Assembly: GCA_050954785.1 (NCBI GenBank)
Contig: JBPBQO010000035.1
Location: forward strand, 9,481-73,480
DNA: 64,000 nt
Direction: 5' to 3'
Source: Lichenicola sp050954785
Lineage (GTDB): Bacteria; Pseudomonadota; Alphaproteobacteria; Acetobacterales; Acetobacteraceae
The notes under the pieces are model-generated. The model was not told the origin of the DNA and searched no databases. It was given only the letters and a program-made list of their open reading frames with translations. This document shows positions 8,557-17,633 of this stretch, piece by piece. The position numbers and the translations under genes are program-made. Position 1 is the first letter of the stretch; each line of letters opens with the position of its first letter.

Positions 8557-9663
8557 ATGAACATCCCACAGCCGACCCGGTTCGGATTGCCTTCCGACAC
8601 GGGAGCCAAGGATTTCGGCCTGTTCATGCCGGTCGCCAATGGCGGATGGATCCTGTCCTCCACCACGCCGGTCATCGACGGATCGTATGAGTATAATCGC
8701 AAGGCCGCCCTGCTGGCCGAGGAAATCGGCCTCGACTTCATCATGTCGATGGCGAAGTTTCGTGGCTACGGCGGCAAGACCGACCACTGGCGCACGTCCC
8801 TCGACAGCATGGTGCTGATGTCGGCACTTGCTGCCCAGACGAGCCGGGTGAAAATCTGGACCACCTTCCACACGCTGCTGCAGAACCCTGCCGTCGCCGC
8901 CAAGATGATCGCGACGCTGGACCAGGTGAGCCACGGCCGCGCCGGGCTCAACGTGGTTCCCGGCGCCTTCAAAGGCGAGTTCGCGCAGATGGGGGCCTGG
9001 CCCGAGAACGTGAACCACGACGACCGCTACGAGCTCGCCAGCGAATGGCTGCGGGCGATCAAGAGCCTGTGGACCCAGCCTTCGACGACGCAGAAGGGCC
9101 GCTTCTTCAATCTCGAGGATTGTCACTCCGATCCGAAACCGGTGCAGTCGCCACGGCCGTTCATCGTCGCCGCCGGCATGTCGGAGCGCGGCATGCGGTT
9201 CGCGATCGAGGAAACCGATGCGATCTTCATCGGTGGCCGCGACGATGACGAACTTCGCAACACCAGCCTGCGCGCCAAGGAGATGGCCCGCGAGGCCGGC
9301 CGCCGGCTACGCACCTACGCAATGCTGATCCTGGTGATCGAGGATACGGACGCGGAAGCGGACGCGACCATCGCGCGGTTCAGGGAAGGCTTCGACGAGG
9401 AGGCGTTCTACGGAATGATGCGCTCCTACGGCATGATCGACGCCGAGATCGGTCGGGAGAACGCGTTCACCGCACGGGCCCGCACCGGCATCACCGCGCC
9501 GCATGCCGCTGGCAGCCCGGAAACCATCACGCGCCGGATGACCGATCTGATCGAGCATTGCGACCTCGACGGCATGATGCTGATCTTTCCGGACTACATG
9601 GAGGGGCTTGCCCGCTTCGGCGCGAACATCCTGCCGGCACTGCATGCCCGGTTCGCCACATGA
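8557..9663 (+). CDS. LLM-class flavin-dependent monooxygenase, RutA-like
   Basis: A 368-residue luciferase-like (LLM) flavin monooxygenase using FMNH2 and O2. It has RutA-type hallmarks in order: FGLFMPVANGGW, the SMAKFRGYGGKT-W segment, the LDQVSHGRAGLNVVPG turn, the EFAQMGAWP stretch, and PKPVQSPRPFIVAAGMSERGM. RutA opens the uracil ring; related enzymes oxidise other cyclic amides or nitrilotriacetate. A partner flavin reductase is not in the window. The stop codon overlaps the next ATG (ATGA), so it is translationally coupled to the M20 gene. The specific substrate is not determinable from sequence. Confidence 0.88.
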   Translation: MNIPQPTRFGLPSDTGAKDFGLFMPVANGGWILSSTTPVIDGSYEYNRKAALLAEEIGLDFIMSMAKFRGYGGKTDHWRTSLDSMVLMSALAAQTSRVKIWTTFHTLLQNPAVAAKMIATLDQVSHGRAGLNVVPGAFKGEFAQMGAWPENVNHDDRYELASEWLRAIKSLWTQPSTTQKGRFFNLEDCHSDPKPVQSPRPFIVAAGMSERGMRFAIEETDAIFIGGRDDDELRNTSLRAKEMAREAGRRLRTYAMLILVIEDTDAEADATIARFREGFDEEAFYGMMRSYGMIDAEIGRENAFTARARTGITAPHAAGSPETITRRMTDLIEHCDLDGMMLIFPDYMEGLARFGANILPALHARFAT

Positions 9664-10967
9664 CCGAGGCCTCCATGCGGGCACTCCTGCAGCGTATCGA
9701 CGACGCGCTGGATCCGGCCGAATTGCAGGCGCTGGTGCTGGAGCTGTCCGACATCCCGTCCGGGCAGGGCCAGGAAGCGGAGTCCGGCGAGTACGTATAT
9801 CGCTGGATGCAGCATGAGGGATTCCGGCCGCGCAAAGTGGCGGCCGTTCCGCATCGCTTCAGCGTGGTCGGCAGCTATGGCGGCTTCGGCCGGGCCGGAC
9901 TGGCGCGCGACCTGCTGTTCAGCTCGCATCTCGACACCGAGGGGCCGCTCGACGACCACACCGATTTCTGGCGGCTGGCGCCCGACACGCCGCCGCCTGA
10001 GCCGAACCGGATCGAGGACGGCACCTTCATCGGCGCCGCCATCGCCAACGATCGCGGGCCGATGAGCTGCTTCCTGATGGCGGCGAAGGCATTGAAGCGG
10101 GCCGATATCCGCCTGGCCGGAACGATGCTGCTGACCGCCTGCCCGGGCGAGATCGGGCCGGACCCGATCGACGAGATCGAAGGCGTCGCCAACTCCGGCA
10201 AGGATGTCGGCGCGCTGTATATGCTCCACCATGGCGGCGTGGCACCCGACTACATGATCGCCGCCGAAGGCACCGATTTCGCCTTCACCTCGGTCGGCGG
10301 CGGCTACGTGACATTCCGGATCCGGCTGTTCGGCGCCGAGGCCTACACCCCGATCCTGGACAGTCCGGCCGACCCGCGTGCCCATCCGAACCCGATCTAT
10401 CATCTGGGCGATGCGATCGCGGCGCTGAACAACTGGGGCCGTGCCTACGAGCACGTGCATCGCTACGAGAACGAGGGCGGAACCGCCATTCCCAAGGTGC
10501 AGATCGGCGCCGTTCGTGGCGGCGTGCCGCATGCGATGGGCGGCGGCACCGCGGTGTGCGCGCTCTATCTCGAAGTGCTGCTGACGCCGGCGAGCCGGGT
10601 GCAGGACGTGCGTCGCGAGGTGGCCGGCGCCCTCGAGAATGCCGGCTTCAGCGGGTTCGAGCTGCAGCCGGTGGCGATCCGCCATGGCTACGCCGCCGAC
10701 CCGAACGAGGTGGCGCCGCTCAGGCAGGCGCTGACTGGCGCATTGGCCGCGGTGCGTGACGGGCAGGCGATGCCCAATGCGCACTCGGTCTATTCGTCGA
10801 TGTGGCGCGACCACAACGTCTTCAACATGAACCGCGTGCCGTCGGCGACCATGGGACCGCCGCGTCACCGCCCTACGCTCCGCGACCTGGTCGACTGCAC
10901 GCGGCTCTATGCGCTGACGGCGATCACGATCTGCGGTCTGGCCAATCCGGAGGAGACCATTCGATGA
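9660..10967 (+). CDS. M20-family metallohydrolase (peptidase/amidohydrolase)
   Basis: A 435-residue M20/M28-fold zinc hydrolase. The metal ligands are visible as SSHLDTEGP (His and Asp), AIANDRGPM (bridging Asp) and ACPGEIGPD (Glu), with an insertion dimerisation domain in between and a late His in PPRHRPT. M20 proteins cleave peptides, N-acyl amino acids or N-carbamoyl compounds. The start overlaps the LLM stop by ATGA and the stop overlaps the dioxygenase start the same way, so all three are coupled. It is likely to cleave an amide or carbamoyl intermediate; this is inference. Confidence 0.85.
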   Translation: MTEASMRALLQRIDDALDPAELQALVLELSDIPSGQGQEAESGEYVYRWMQHEGFRPRKVAAVPHRFSVVGSYGGFGRAGLARDLLFSSHLDTEGPLDDHTDFWRLAPDTPPPEPNRIEDGTFIGAAIANDRGPMSCFLMAAKALKRADIRLAGTMLLTACPGEIGPDPIDEIEGVANSGKDVGALYMLHHGGVAPDYMIAAEGTDFAFTSVGGGYVTFRIRLFGAEAYTPILDSPADPRAHPNPIYHLGDAIAALNNWGRAYEHVHRYENEGGTAIPKVQIGAVRGGVPHAMGGGTAVCALYLEVLLTPASRVQDVRREVAGALENAGFSGFELQPVAIRHGYAADPNEVAPLRQALTGALAAVRDGQAMPNAHSVYSSMWRDHNVFNMNRVPSATMGPPRHRPTLRDLVDCTRLYALTAITICGLANPEETIR

Positions 10968-11797
10968 ACATGACGATGACGACCGCCAAGCCGGACACCA
11001 TCATGGTCCGGCCGATGACCCGCCGGATCGGCGCGGAAATCCACGGCGTCGACCTGTCGCAGCCTCTGACGCCGGCGCAGTTCGCGGTGATCGACGAGGC
11101 GTTGATGCGTCACCAGGTGATCTTCTTCCGCGACCAGACGCTGAGCCATGACGATCACAAGCGGTTCGGACGCATGTTCGGTCCGCTGGCGATCCATTCC
11201 GGCGTGGCCGGGCTGCCGGACCATCGCGAAGTGGTTGCGATCCATGCCGACGCCAACTCGACCTATGTTGCCGGCGAAACCTGGCACACCGACCTGAGCT
11301 GCGATGCCGAACCGCCGATGGGCAGCATCCTGTATATGCATGTCGTGCCGGAGAATGGCGGCGACACGATGTTCGCCAGCATGTACGCCGCCTATGACGC
11401 CCTGTCGGACCGAATGAAAACCTACCTCGAGGGGCTGACCGCGACGCATGACGCAGAGCATGTGTATCGGCCATTCACCAACGATCCGGCCAAGCGCTTT
11501 CCGTGCAACAGCCATCCGGTGGTGCGAACCCATCCGGTGACGAAACTCAAGTGCCTGTACGTGAATTCGTCATACGTGACGAAAATCGACCAGCTCCCGA
11601 AACCGGAAAGCGATGCCATCCTGCATTTCCTTTACGTGCATTGCATGAACCCGAACTTCCAGGTCCGGTTCAAGTGGGAACCGGGATCGATCGCGTTCTG
11701 GGATAATCGTTGCACGCAGCATCAGGCGGTGTGGGATTATTTCCCGGATCTCCGCTCCGGATACCGGGTGACCGTTGCCGGGGAAAAGCCCGTCTGA
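10964..11797 (+). CDS. TauD/TfdA-family 2-oxoglutarate dioxygenase
   Basis: A 277-residue Fe(II)/2-oxoglutarate dioxygenase. The iron-binding motif is TWHTDLS (H108, D110), with the distal His and the 2-oxoglutarate-binding Arg in TQHQAVWDY-FPDLRSGYR. The full TauD fold length is present. A strong GGAGGAG site precedes the ATG, which overlaps the M20 stop. Family members hydroxylate taurine, 2,4-D, alpha-ketoglutarate-linked herbicides, or carnitine-like substrates; here it probably performs an oxidative step in the same unknown pathway. Confidence 0.88.
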   Translation: MNMTMTTAKPDTIMVRPMTRRIGAEIHGVDLSQPLTPAQFAVIDEALMRHQVIFFRDQTLSHDDHKRFGRMFGPLAIHSGVAGLPDHREVVAIHADANSTYVAGETWHTDLSCDAEPPMGSILYMHVVPENGGDTMFASMYAAYDALSDRMKTYLEGLTATHDAEHVYRPFTNDPAKRFPCNSHPVVRTHPVTKLKCLYVNSSYVTKIDQLPKPESDAILHFLYVHCMNPNFQVRFKWEPGSIAFWDNRCTQHQAVWDYFPDLRSGYRVTVAGEKPV

Positions 11798-11886
11798 AGC
11801 CGGACAACGCAAAAGTTCGGGCGCCGACAGGCAAGAGTCGGCTTCTGCTTGCGACTAAGATCGGGCCATCGAAGGAGATAACGTCG

Positions 11887-13080
11887 ATGAGCGTAAGCAG
11901 AGTAAAACCGGTGCTGGACGACGCCTTCTTCGCGAGCCTCGAAAGCTCGGTCATCCCCACCGAGCAGGCCGAGAGCCTGCCGCCGCTGTGCTACACCGAT
12001 GCCTCGTTCTACGAGTTCGAGAAATCGGCGGTGTTCGACCACGAATGGCTCTGTGTCGGCCGTTCCTCCTGGGTTGCCGAAATCGGCGAGTATTTCACCA
12101 CCACCATCGTCGGTGAGCCGATCATCGTGGTGCGTGACAAGGAAGGCACGCTCCGGGCAATGTCGAGCGTCTGTCAGCATCGCGCGATGCTGGTTGCCGA
12201 AGGCCATGGCCAGCGTCGCGCCTTCGTGTGTCCGTATCACCACTGGACCTACGCACTCGACGGAAAGCTGATCGGCGCGCCAGCAATGGACAAATCCTGC
12301 AACTTCGACAAGGCCGGAAGTGGGCTACCGAACTTCCTGGTCGAAGTCTGGGAAGGCTTTGTCTTCATCAATTTCGACGCCGATGCGGCGCCGCTCGGAC
12401 CCCGCCTGCAATCGGTATCCGACGTCATCGCCGGCTACGCTCTGGACGAGGCCGAAGGCGAACGGCCCGGCGAGCCCTCGCGCTTTGCCTGGAACTGGAA
12501 GGTGATGTTCGAGAACAACAACGACGGCTACCACGCCAACAAGCTGCATCAAGGCGCGTTGCACGATTTCGTGCCAAGCCACCTGGCCAGGTTTCCGGTG
12601 CTGCCCGACGATACCGCCGGCTACTACCGCACCAACGGCACCCTGCATGCCGATGCCAGCTTCAATGCGACCCAGCGAGCGCTGTTGCCGATCTTCCCCG
12701 GTCTGGACGAAGCCGGCCGCAATCGCATGGTGTTCGCCAATATCCCGCCGACGCTGTCCCTGGTGCTGACCAGCGACATGGTGATCTACATGATCCTGCG
12801 CGCCGACGGACCGGAAACCCACCTGCTCGACCAGGGCGTTCTGGTGGCGCCCGGCGCGATGAGGGACCCGACATTCAAGCATCGCATGGCAATGAACATG
12901 AACGCCGCGATGGAAATTGTCAGCCAGGACCTGCACGTCGACGAGCTGGTTCAGGTCGGCCTGCGCTCCCGTTTCGCGCCGCGCGGCCGCTACTCCTGGC
13001 AGGAAGGCGCGCAGCAGGCCTTCAATAGTTGGCTGGTTCCACGCTACCGCGCTGCATGGTCGAGGCTGAACGCTTCCTGA
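11887..13080 (+). CDS. Rieske non-heme iron oxygenase, alpha subunit
   Basis: A 397-residue ring-hydroxylating or O/N-demethylating oxygenase component. The Rieske [2Fe-2S] ligands are C96-x-H98 and C115-x2-H118 (CQHRAML, CPYHHWTY). The mononuclear iron site is in NNNDGYHANKLHQG. GAAGGAG lies about 8 bases upstream of the ATG. The enzyme needs a ferredoxin/reductase, but none is encoded nearby, so it must borrow one. It is the last gene of the forward train and a strong hairpin follows the stop codon within 7 bases. Candidate reactions include ring dihydroxylation and demethylation; sequence alone does not choose. Confidence 0.9.
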   Translation: MSVSRVKPVLDDAFFASLESSVIPTEQAESLPPLCYTDASFYEFEKSAVFDHEWLCVGRSSWVAEIGEYFTTTIVGEPIIVVRDKEGTLRAMSSVCQHRAMLVAEGHGQRRAFVCPYHHWTYALDGKLIGAPAMDKSCNFDKAGSGLPNFLVEVWEGFVFINFDADAAPLGPRLQSVSDVIAGYALDEAEGERPGEPSRFAWNWKVMFENNNDGYHANKLHQGALHDFVPSHLARFPVLPDDTAGYYRTNGTLHADASFNATQRALLPIFPGLDEAGRNRMVFANIPPTLSLVLTSDMVIYMILRADGPETHLLDQGVLVAPGAMRDPTFKHRMAMNMNAAMEIVSQDLHVDELVQVGLRSRFAPRGRYSWQEGAQQAFNSWLVPRYRAAWSRLNAS

Positions 13081-13086
13081 TCCGTC

Positions 13087-13113
13087 GCTGGCTGTCTGTC
13101 CGAGACAGCCAGC
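13087..13113 (+). terminator. Strong stem-loop terminator of the catabolic operon
   Basis: A perfect 11-bp stem (gctggctgtct / agacagccagc) with a 5-base loop begins six bases after the Rieske oxygenase stop codon. No long T-run follows, but the position and stability make a transcription stop likely. Confidence 0.75.
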
Positions 13114-13437
13114 AACGGCCGGTGCGCGATGCTTTGGCACCGGCGGCGACATACGAAAACACGCTGCACTTATTCGCGCCAACCCGGGTAGCCGCGCTTC
13201 GCAAGCCTTCATCGTAGATCGTTGCCGCTGCCAGCAGACGCCGCGCACTTGCGGACCATCTTCTGTCTCTTCGCCGCACCCCGGACCGGAGCCGCAGTAA
13301 ATCGGTCCAAAGCGCAGTCGGCATGGCAAACCTTCCAGGTTCACCACAAAGTCGGGTCATGCCCGATGCAGCACGAACAGGATGCCCAGTCGATCCCAGA
13401 CGATGCACATAAATCCGTTTTCGAATGTTCCACCCTG
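13114..13437. other. Intergenic gap
   Basis: About 320 bases between the terminator and the 3' end of the convergent methyltransferase gene. Only short frames without motifs or ribosome sites are present. I see no RNA gene or repeat. Confidence 0.4.
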
Positions 13438-14451
13438 TCATGACGTGAGATTCGGATTACGCCATCCTTGTATGCCATCGACAAGAGTATGCGGCGTATC
13501 GTTTGATAACAAGACAATGCAAGGGCGCTCTATTTCAAGTCGCCATCCTGCCTGAAGCAGCGTGCCGAACAATCGCCCTTCTATTTCGCGCGAATGCGTA
13601 CCGATGACAAGATAGGCGACTTTGCCTGTTATGTTCGAGATTCCATTATCAATCAGATCGGCTTCACCTCCCTGAATATCCATGTGCAGCAGATCTACTC
13701 GCTCACGTGAAGCAAGGAGGTACTCAAGAGAAATTATGGGCAGTTTATCGAAATTACTTTGAACGCTTGCACCTTCTTGTTCATCGCCCGTAGCAAAGAC
13801 CGGCTTTAAACCCCATGAAAAATCTTCGCCACCTTGGTGCGGGAAGAGCGCCACGCCTCCCCTACTGGCTGCAATTCCGTGATGAATCGTGACCTGTGAT
13901 GAAGCAAAATCATTCGCGGCGCACGCTTCCACTGCAAATCCAATGTGTTTCGCATCACCCTCTACGCCGCCGAGCATCACTTCAAGGCCGAGCCGGCGCG
14001 CTGCGACCCCGGCGTTGTTCATCCAACAACCCCAGCCGCAACCGAGCTCGAGCACCGTGAATTTATGTTCGGCAAGGTCGACGGCTCGAAGCACTGCTCC
14101 CCATTCGGCCATGTCGGCATGCCAATTTGCAGGAATAGGTATGGGTTCAACAGTGCCGGCCCTACCGTCCAGGATTGTCGGAAAAAACTTAGGATCAATC
14201 CGGACACCTAGGAAATTCGTCACATAGTCAGGATGCGGTACCGGCTCAAATAGCGCATGCCGCTCCATTACCTCGATCGCATCGAACGATTTATTGAAAT
14301 GGTGGAATATACTGTCTGCCTGAGGGTATGTGTGTATCCTGCGTTGTAGCTTGGCTGATAAAACGTCGCGCTCTGCGCGCAGCGCCTCACGAGAGGCGTG
14401 TAACTTTTGTATGCTTGGTATGCTTAATACAAGATTTTTCGGAGAAAACAT
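13438..14451 (-). CDS. FkbM-family SAM-dependent methyltransferase
   Basis: A 337-residue protein with a class I methyltransferase core: the SAM-binding glycine-rich loop VLELGCGWGCW, an acidic loop (GGVEGD), and the FkbM-type HMDIQGGEADLI segment with the catalytic-region Asp. About 110 residues precede the core. The start is set at MFSPKN; a longer frame upstream lacks support. The gene is visibly more AT-rich and uses more A/T third positions than its neighbours, suggesting a different origin. No glycosyltransferase or polyketide partner is nearby, so the acceptor is unknown (often a sugar or lipid hydroxyl). Confidence 0.75.
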   Translation of the reverse strand: MFSPKNLVLSIPSIQKLHASREALRAERDVLSAKLQRRIHTYPQADSIFHHFNKSFDAIEVMERHALFEPVPHPDYVTNFLGVRIDPKFFPTILDGRAGTVEPIPIPANWHADMAEWGAVLRAVDLAEHKFTVLELGCGWGCWMNNAGVAARRLGLEVMLGGVEGDAKHIGFAVEACAANDFASSQVTIHHGIAASRGGVALFPHQGGEDFSWGLKPVFATGDEQEGASVQSNFDKLPIISLEYLLASRERVDLLHMDIQGGEADLIDNGISNITGKVAYLVIGTHSREIEGRLFGTLLQAGWRLEIERPCIVLLSNDTPHTLVDGIQGWRNPNLTS

Positions 14452-14646
14452 AAATATGGATCCTGTTAAAGAATGGAGGTTAGTTAGTTGCGGAGAGCTG
14501 AGATCATCCCGGGCGCGCGGCGTCTGCGGGCGCCGGAAACGATCTATGGGCTCGCAGAGCACGGCCGCCCGGATTAACGGTGTGACGCTGCAAATCGTGC
14601 CGACTCCGTACGCCTTTTCGGATCCCCCGATCCGCAATCCCTGAAT

Positions 14647-15444
14647 TCATCTTGATCCGGGCAACACCGCCAGCACGAGCCTGATCCTGTGGCCGACCAG
14701 CATCCCCCGTGAGCCTGGACCGAGACCGCTCCGGATCAGCTCGGTTCTGATCAGGTCGGGAAAACGGGCGCAGCAGCCTGGATTGCCCGCCGGGCCCTCG
14801 ATGGTGATTTCGATAAGGCCGACGCGGCCATAGGCCTGCACCGCACGCTGCACGACCCAGAGCGACTTGGGATCGAGCACCATCTCGTCGTTCGCCTGCA
14901 CCGCCAGCCGCATCAGGGGGATCGGCGGCGGCGCGGCGGTGAGGTCCTCGCCTGGCACCTTCGGCATCGGCTTCGGCGGATAGCCCCACTCGAACACCAC
15001 GATCCCGAAGCCGGTCCGCTGCGGCACATTGGCCGATTTGCTTGCGGCATTGCCGACCGAGTTCTCGCCGGCGGCAGTGCCGAAGTTCGGGTTGGGATAA
15101 GAGTAGGCGCTGCCGAACGCCGTCGTGTCGGCACCAGTGTTGGGGTCATGCAGGCTGTTATCGACCTTAGGAATGGTCGATGGATCGGGTAGCGGCGCAT
15201 TCTTGAGCCGGCTTGCTGGCGATGGCGGACCGACCGCATGGAAATCGTAGCCACCCTCCACGGGCACGGTGAGGCTTACGCCGCCCGACGAGGGCCGACT
15301 CACCGATGGCGTCTGGCCCCAGGCGATGCCGAAATCCGGGTTGAAGAGAACAATCGCCAGTATGACTGCGGGCGCGATACGACGGCGTTCCGTGACTGGG
15401 ACGAGGCATGACGACATCGGCATGCTGTAGAAGCCAGCCGGCAT
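14647..15444 (-). CDS. Secreted protein of unknown function
   Basis: Up to 265 residues, or 258 if translation starts at the second ATG (15423). A charged N-terminus (TERRR) and a hydrophobic stretch (IAPAVILAIVLF) ending near IAWGQ look like a signal peptide. The middle is rich in Pro, Asn, Ser and Gly (low complexity), and a more ordered C-terminal ~80 residues contain two cysteines (NPGCCARFP). I do not recognise a family. It is followed by a 195-base gap before the methyltransferase gene on the same strand. Confidence 0.55.
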   Translation of the reverse strand: MPAGFYSMPMSSCLVPVTERRRIAPAVILAIVLFNPDFGIAWGQTPSVSRPSSGGVSLTVPVEGGYDFHAVGPPSPASRLKNAPLPDPSTIPKVDNSLHDPNTGADTTAFGSAYSYPNPNFGTAAGENSVGNAASKSANVPQRTGFGIVVFEWGYPPKPMPKVPGEDLTAAPPPIPLMRLAVQANDEMVLDPKSLWVVQRAVQAYGRVGLIEITIEGPAGNPGCCARFPDLIRTELIRSGLGPGSRGMLVGHRIRLVLAVLPGSR

Positions 15445-15522
15445 GCAGGCAATCTGTGCCGTGTGTCGATCTGCAACCCGTCTTCGGCACCATGGCCAGG
15501 CAGCTCAGGCCATGGAGTGTTC

Positions 15523-16008
15523 CTATTCAGGCATGGCCGGCTCTGATACGGCGGAAGATGGGCCGATATCCGGCAGAGCCTGGGCCGCCACCTTGTTGGT
15601 CAGGCCAAACCGGGTGATCTGTGCGGCAAGCAGACGCGTCAGTGTCGCAACCCGGATCGGCTTCTCGCACCGGGGAATACCGGCATAGGTGTCCGGGATG
15701 ATCCATAGATCGTAGCCGGTCGCGAAAACGAACGGAATTCCGAGGCCCATGAGCGTGTCGGCAACCGGATACACACGGTCGCCGTCGAGATTGACGTCGA
15801 GCACCGCGCCATCGAGCCGGTCGTGCTCGGCGGCGATCACCGCCTGCGCATCCTTGATCGAACCTGCCATTCCCACGATCTGGGCACCACAATCCTCGAG
15901 CGCGCCCGCAACCTCGATGGCGACCAGGTAATCATCCTCGACGACAAGCAGGCGGCGGCCGAACAACAACGGAGTTGCCGGCTCAATCACGACCCGCTCC
16001 GATTCCAT
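15523..16008 (-). CDS. Stand-alone response regulator receiver protein
   Basis: A 161-residue single-domain receiver. The acidic pocket is LVVEDD (E24-D26), the phospho-acceptor is D71 in AVLDVNLDGD, the switch Thr is T97 in FATGYD, and the conserved Lys is K116 in CEKPI. No output domain follows. The ATG at 16008 lies inside the last codons of the HWE kinase gene (26-base overlap), so the two are translated together and should form a phosphotransfer pair. Confidence 0.87.
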   Translation of the reverse strand: MESERVVIEPATPLLFGRRLLVVEDDYLVAIEVAGALEDCGAQIVGMAGSIKDAQAVIAAEHDRLDGAVLDVNLDGDRVYPVADTLMGLGIPFVFATGYDLWIIPDTYAGIPRCEKPIRVATLTRLLAAQITRFGLTNKVAAQALPDIGPSSAVSEPAMPE

Positions 16009-17392
16009 TCGCCGCGACTGGTACCGAAATGTGGCAGCAAACACCGTCCGGACCGAACTGCAGCCTTGTCGTGGCCTTCAACTGGTAGGGAAGCGCGCGC
16101 TCGATCAAATCCGTGCCGTAACCTTTTCTCTTAAACTCGCCGCTTGGCATCGCGACCCCGCTTTCACGCCACTCGAGCACGATGCGCCTCTCGTCCGCTT
16201 CCTCGGTATGCCACTTGACCGACAGCCGTCCGGACTCCTGACCAAGTGCTCCGTGTTTCACCGCATTGGTCGCCAGTTCATGCAAGGCCAGCGTCAATGC
16301 CTGCGCCGCTCCCGCCGAAACGACTGCCGGCGGACCTTCCATCAGCACCTTGTCCGTGTCCCGACGGCCGTCGGTGTGAGCCGCAAGCTCAGCCTCGACC
16401 AGCGTGCCGAGATCCAGGGCATGGTGGTCGGTGCGCGCGAGCAGACTCTGGACACGGCCGAGTGCTGCCAGCCGTTCCCCGAACTCAGCATCGAACTCCT
16501 CGAGCGAGGCGCTTGCACGCAATGTCTGGCGGGCGATCGAGCGGACCACTGCGAGCAGGTTGCGCGTACGATGCTGGAGCTCGGCCAGCAGGACTTCCTG
16601 CCGATCGCGAAGACTGCGCATGTCATGGATATCGGTCGACGTGCCAACCATCTCGCCAGCAACAGGATCACCGTTGTCGACTGGTCTGGCCCGGGTCTGG
16701 TGCCAGCGATAATCGCCATCGGCCGCCCGGCGGATACGATGCTCGACAGTGTATTCGCCGCCTTGCTGCGCCTGCTCCCAGGCAGCGATCGTCGCTCCCC
16801 GGTCGTCCGGATGGATGGCATCCAGCCAGCCGAACCCGAGGCTATGGTCGAGATGCAGTCCGGTGAACTCGATCCATTGCGGGCTGCCCCAGGTGCGGTC
16901 GCCCGTCGCCCGGGACCGGAAGACGAGTTGCGGCAGATTGGTGGCAAGCACGCGGAACAATTCCTCGTTCTCGCGCAGCCGTTTTTCGGCGACGTACCGC
17001 TCGGTCAGGTCGCGCAGGATCTTGACGAAACCGGCATCCGGACCTGCGAGCGGGATCAGCAGTCCGGCCCCCCAGAAGCGCGAGCCGTCCTTGCGCATGT
17101 GCCAGCGCTCGTCCTCGGCCCGGCCTTCCAGCATGGCCTGGGCGCGCTCCGCATCGGGTATGCCGGCGGCAATGTCCGCGGGCGTGAAGACCACGTCGGA
17201 CATCCGGCCTAGAATGTCGGCATCCCGATAGCCGATCAGCCGCTCGGCCCCAGCATTCCAGCTTGTGACGATGCCGTTCTGATCCTGGGTAAAAATTGCG
17301 AACGCATTCGCACTTTCGACCGTGCACTCGAACAGCTCCCGCATGTCGGGTGGCGGCTGCAGCCTGGCCAGATGGCCTGATCGATGGTTCAC
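15983..17392 (-). CDS. PAS-domain sensor histidine kinase, HWE family
   Basis: A 469-residue soluble kinase with two PAS domains (about residues 20-135 and 140-260; each ends with the DLTERY/DIHDMR linker) and an HWE-type kinase core. The phospho-acceptor block is AELQHRTRNLLAVV, the ATP lid region HELATNAVKHGAL, and the family-defining Trp-x-Glu is WRES. No membrane segment is seen, so it senses a cytoplasmic signal. The PAS domains lack the LOV cysteine motif (NCRFLQ), so a light role is not indicated. It overlaps the single-domain receiver downstream, its likely target. Confidence 0.9.
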   Translation of the reverse strand: MNHRSGHLARLQPPPDMRELFECTVESANAFAIFTQDQNGIVTSWNAGAERLIGYRDADILGRMSDVVFTPADIAAGIPDAERAQAMLEGRAEDERWHMRKDGSRFWGAGLLIPLAGPDAGFVKILRDLTERYVAEKRLRENEELFRVLATNLPQLVFRSRATGDRTWGSPQWIEFTGLHLDHSLGFGWLDAIHPDDRGATIAAWEQAQQGGEYTVEHRIRRAADGDYRWHQTRARPVDNGDPVAGEMVGTSTDIHDMRSLRDRQEVLLAELQHRTRNLLAVVRSIARQTLRASASLEEFDAEFGERLAALGRVQSLLARTDHHALDLGTLVEAELAAHTDGRRDTDKVLMEGPPAVVSAGAAQALTLALHELATNAVKHGALGQESGRLSVKWHTEEADERRIVLEWRESGVAMPSGEFKRKGYGTDLIERALPYQLKATTRLQFGPDGVCCHISVPVAANGIGAGRD

Positions 17393-17633
17393 GTGGTGGT
17401 CTCCCGCGCTGCGCTGCCTTCAAACCGGAGTGAGCGCCAGGGTCAGCGCTCCAGGTGCGGCGGGACCGGCTTTATGCACTGTAATGGCAGAACGGTCTTC
17501 CACAACCAGATGCAGTCATCACGATGCTGGGGGTTTCACTACTCATATCACTGTTGCTTTTAAGCCGGTTCATTAACCGACTGAAATGCTCGGAACGATT
17601 AGTGTCCGATAACTTCGGCATGGCACTGGAGCA

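Noticed and set aside
15983..17392. LOV-type blue-light histidine kinase
   Set aside because: Neither PAS domain shows the NCRFLQ-like cysteine motif, so no flavin-photosensor claim is made.
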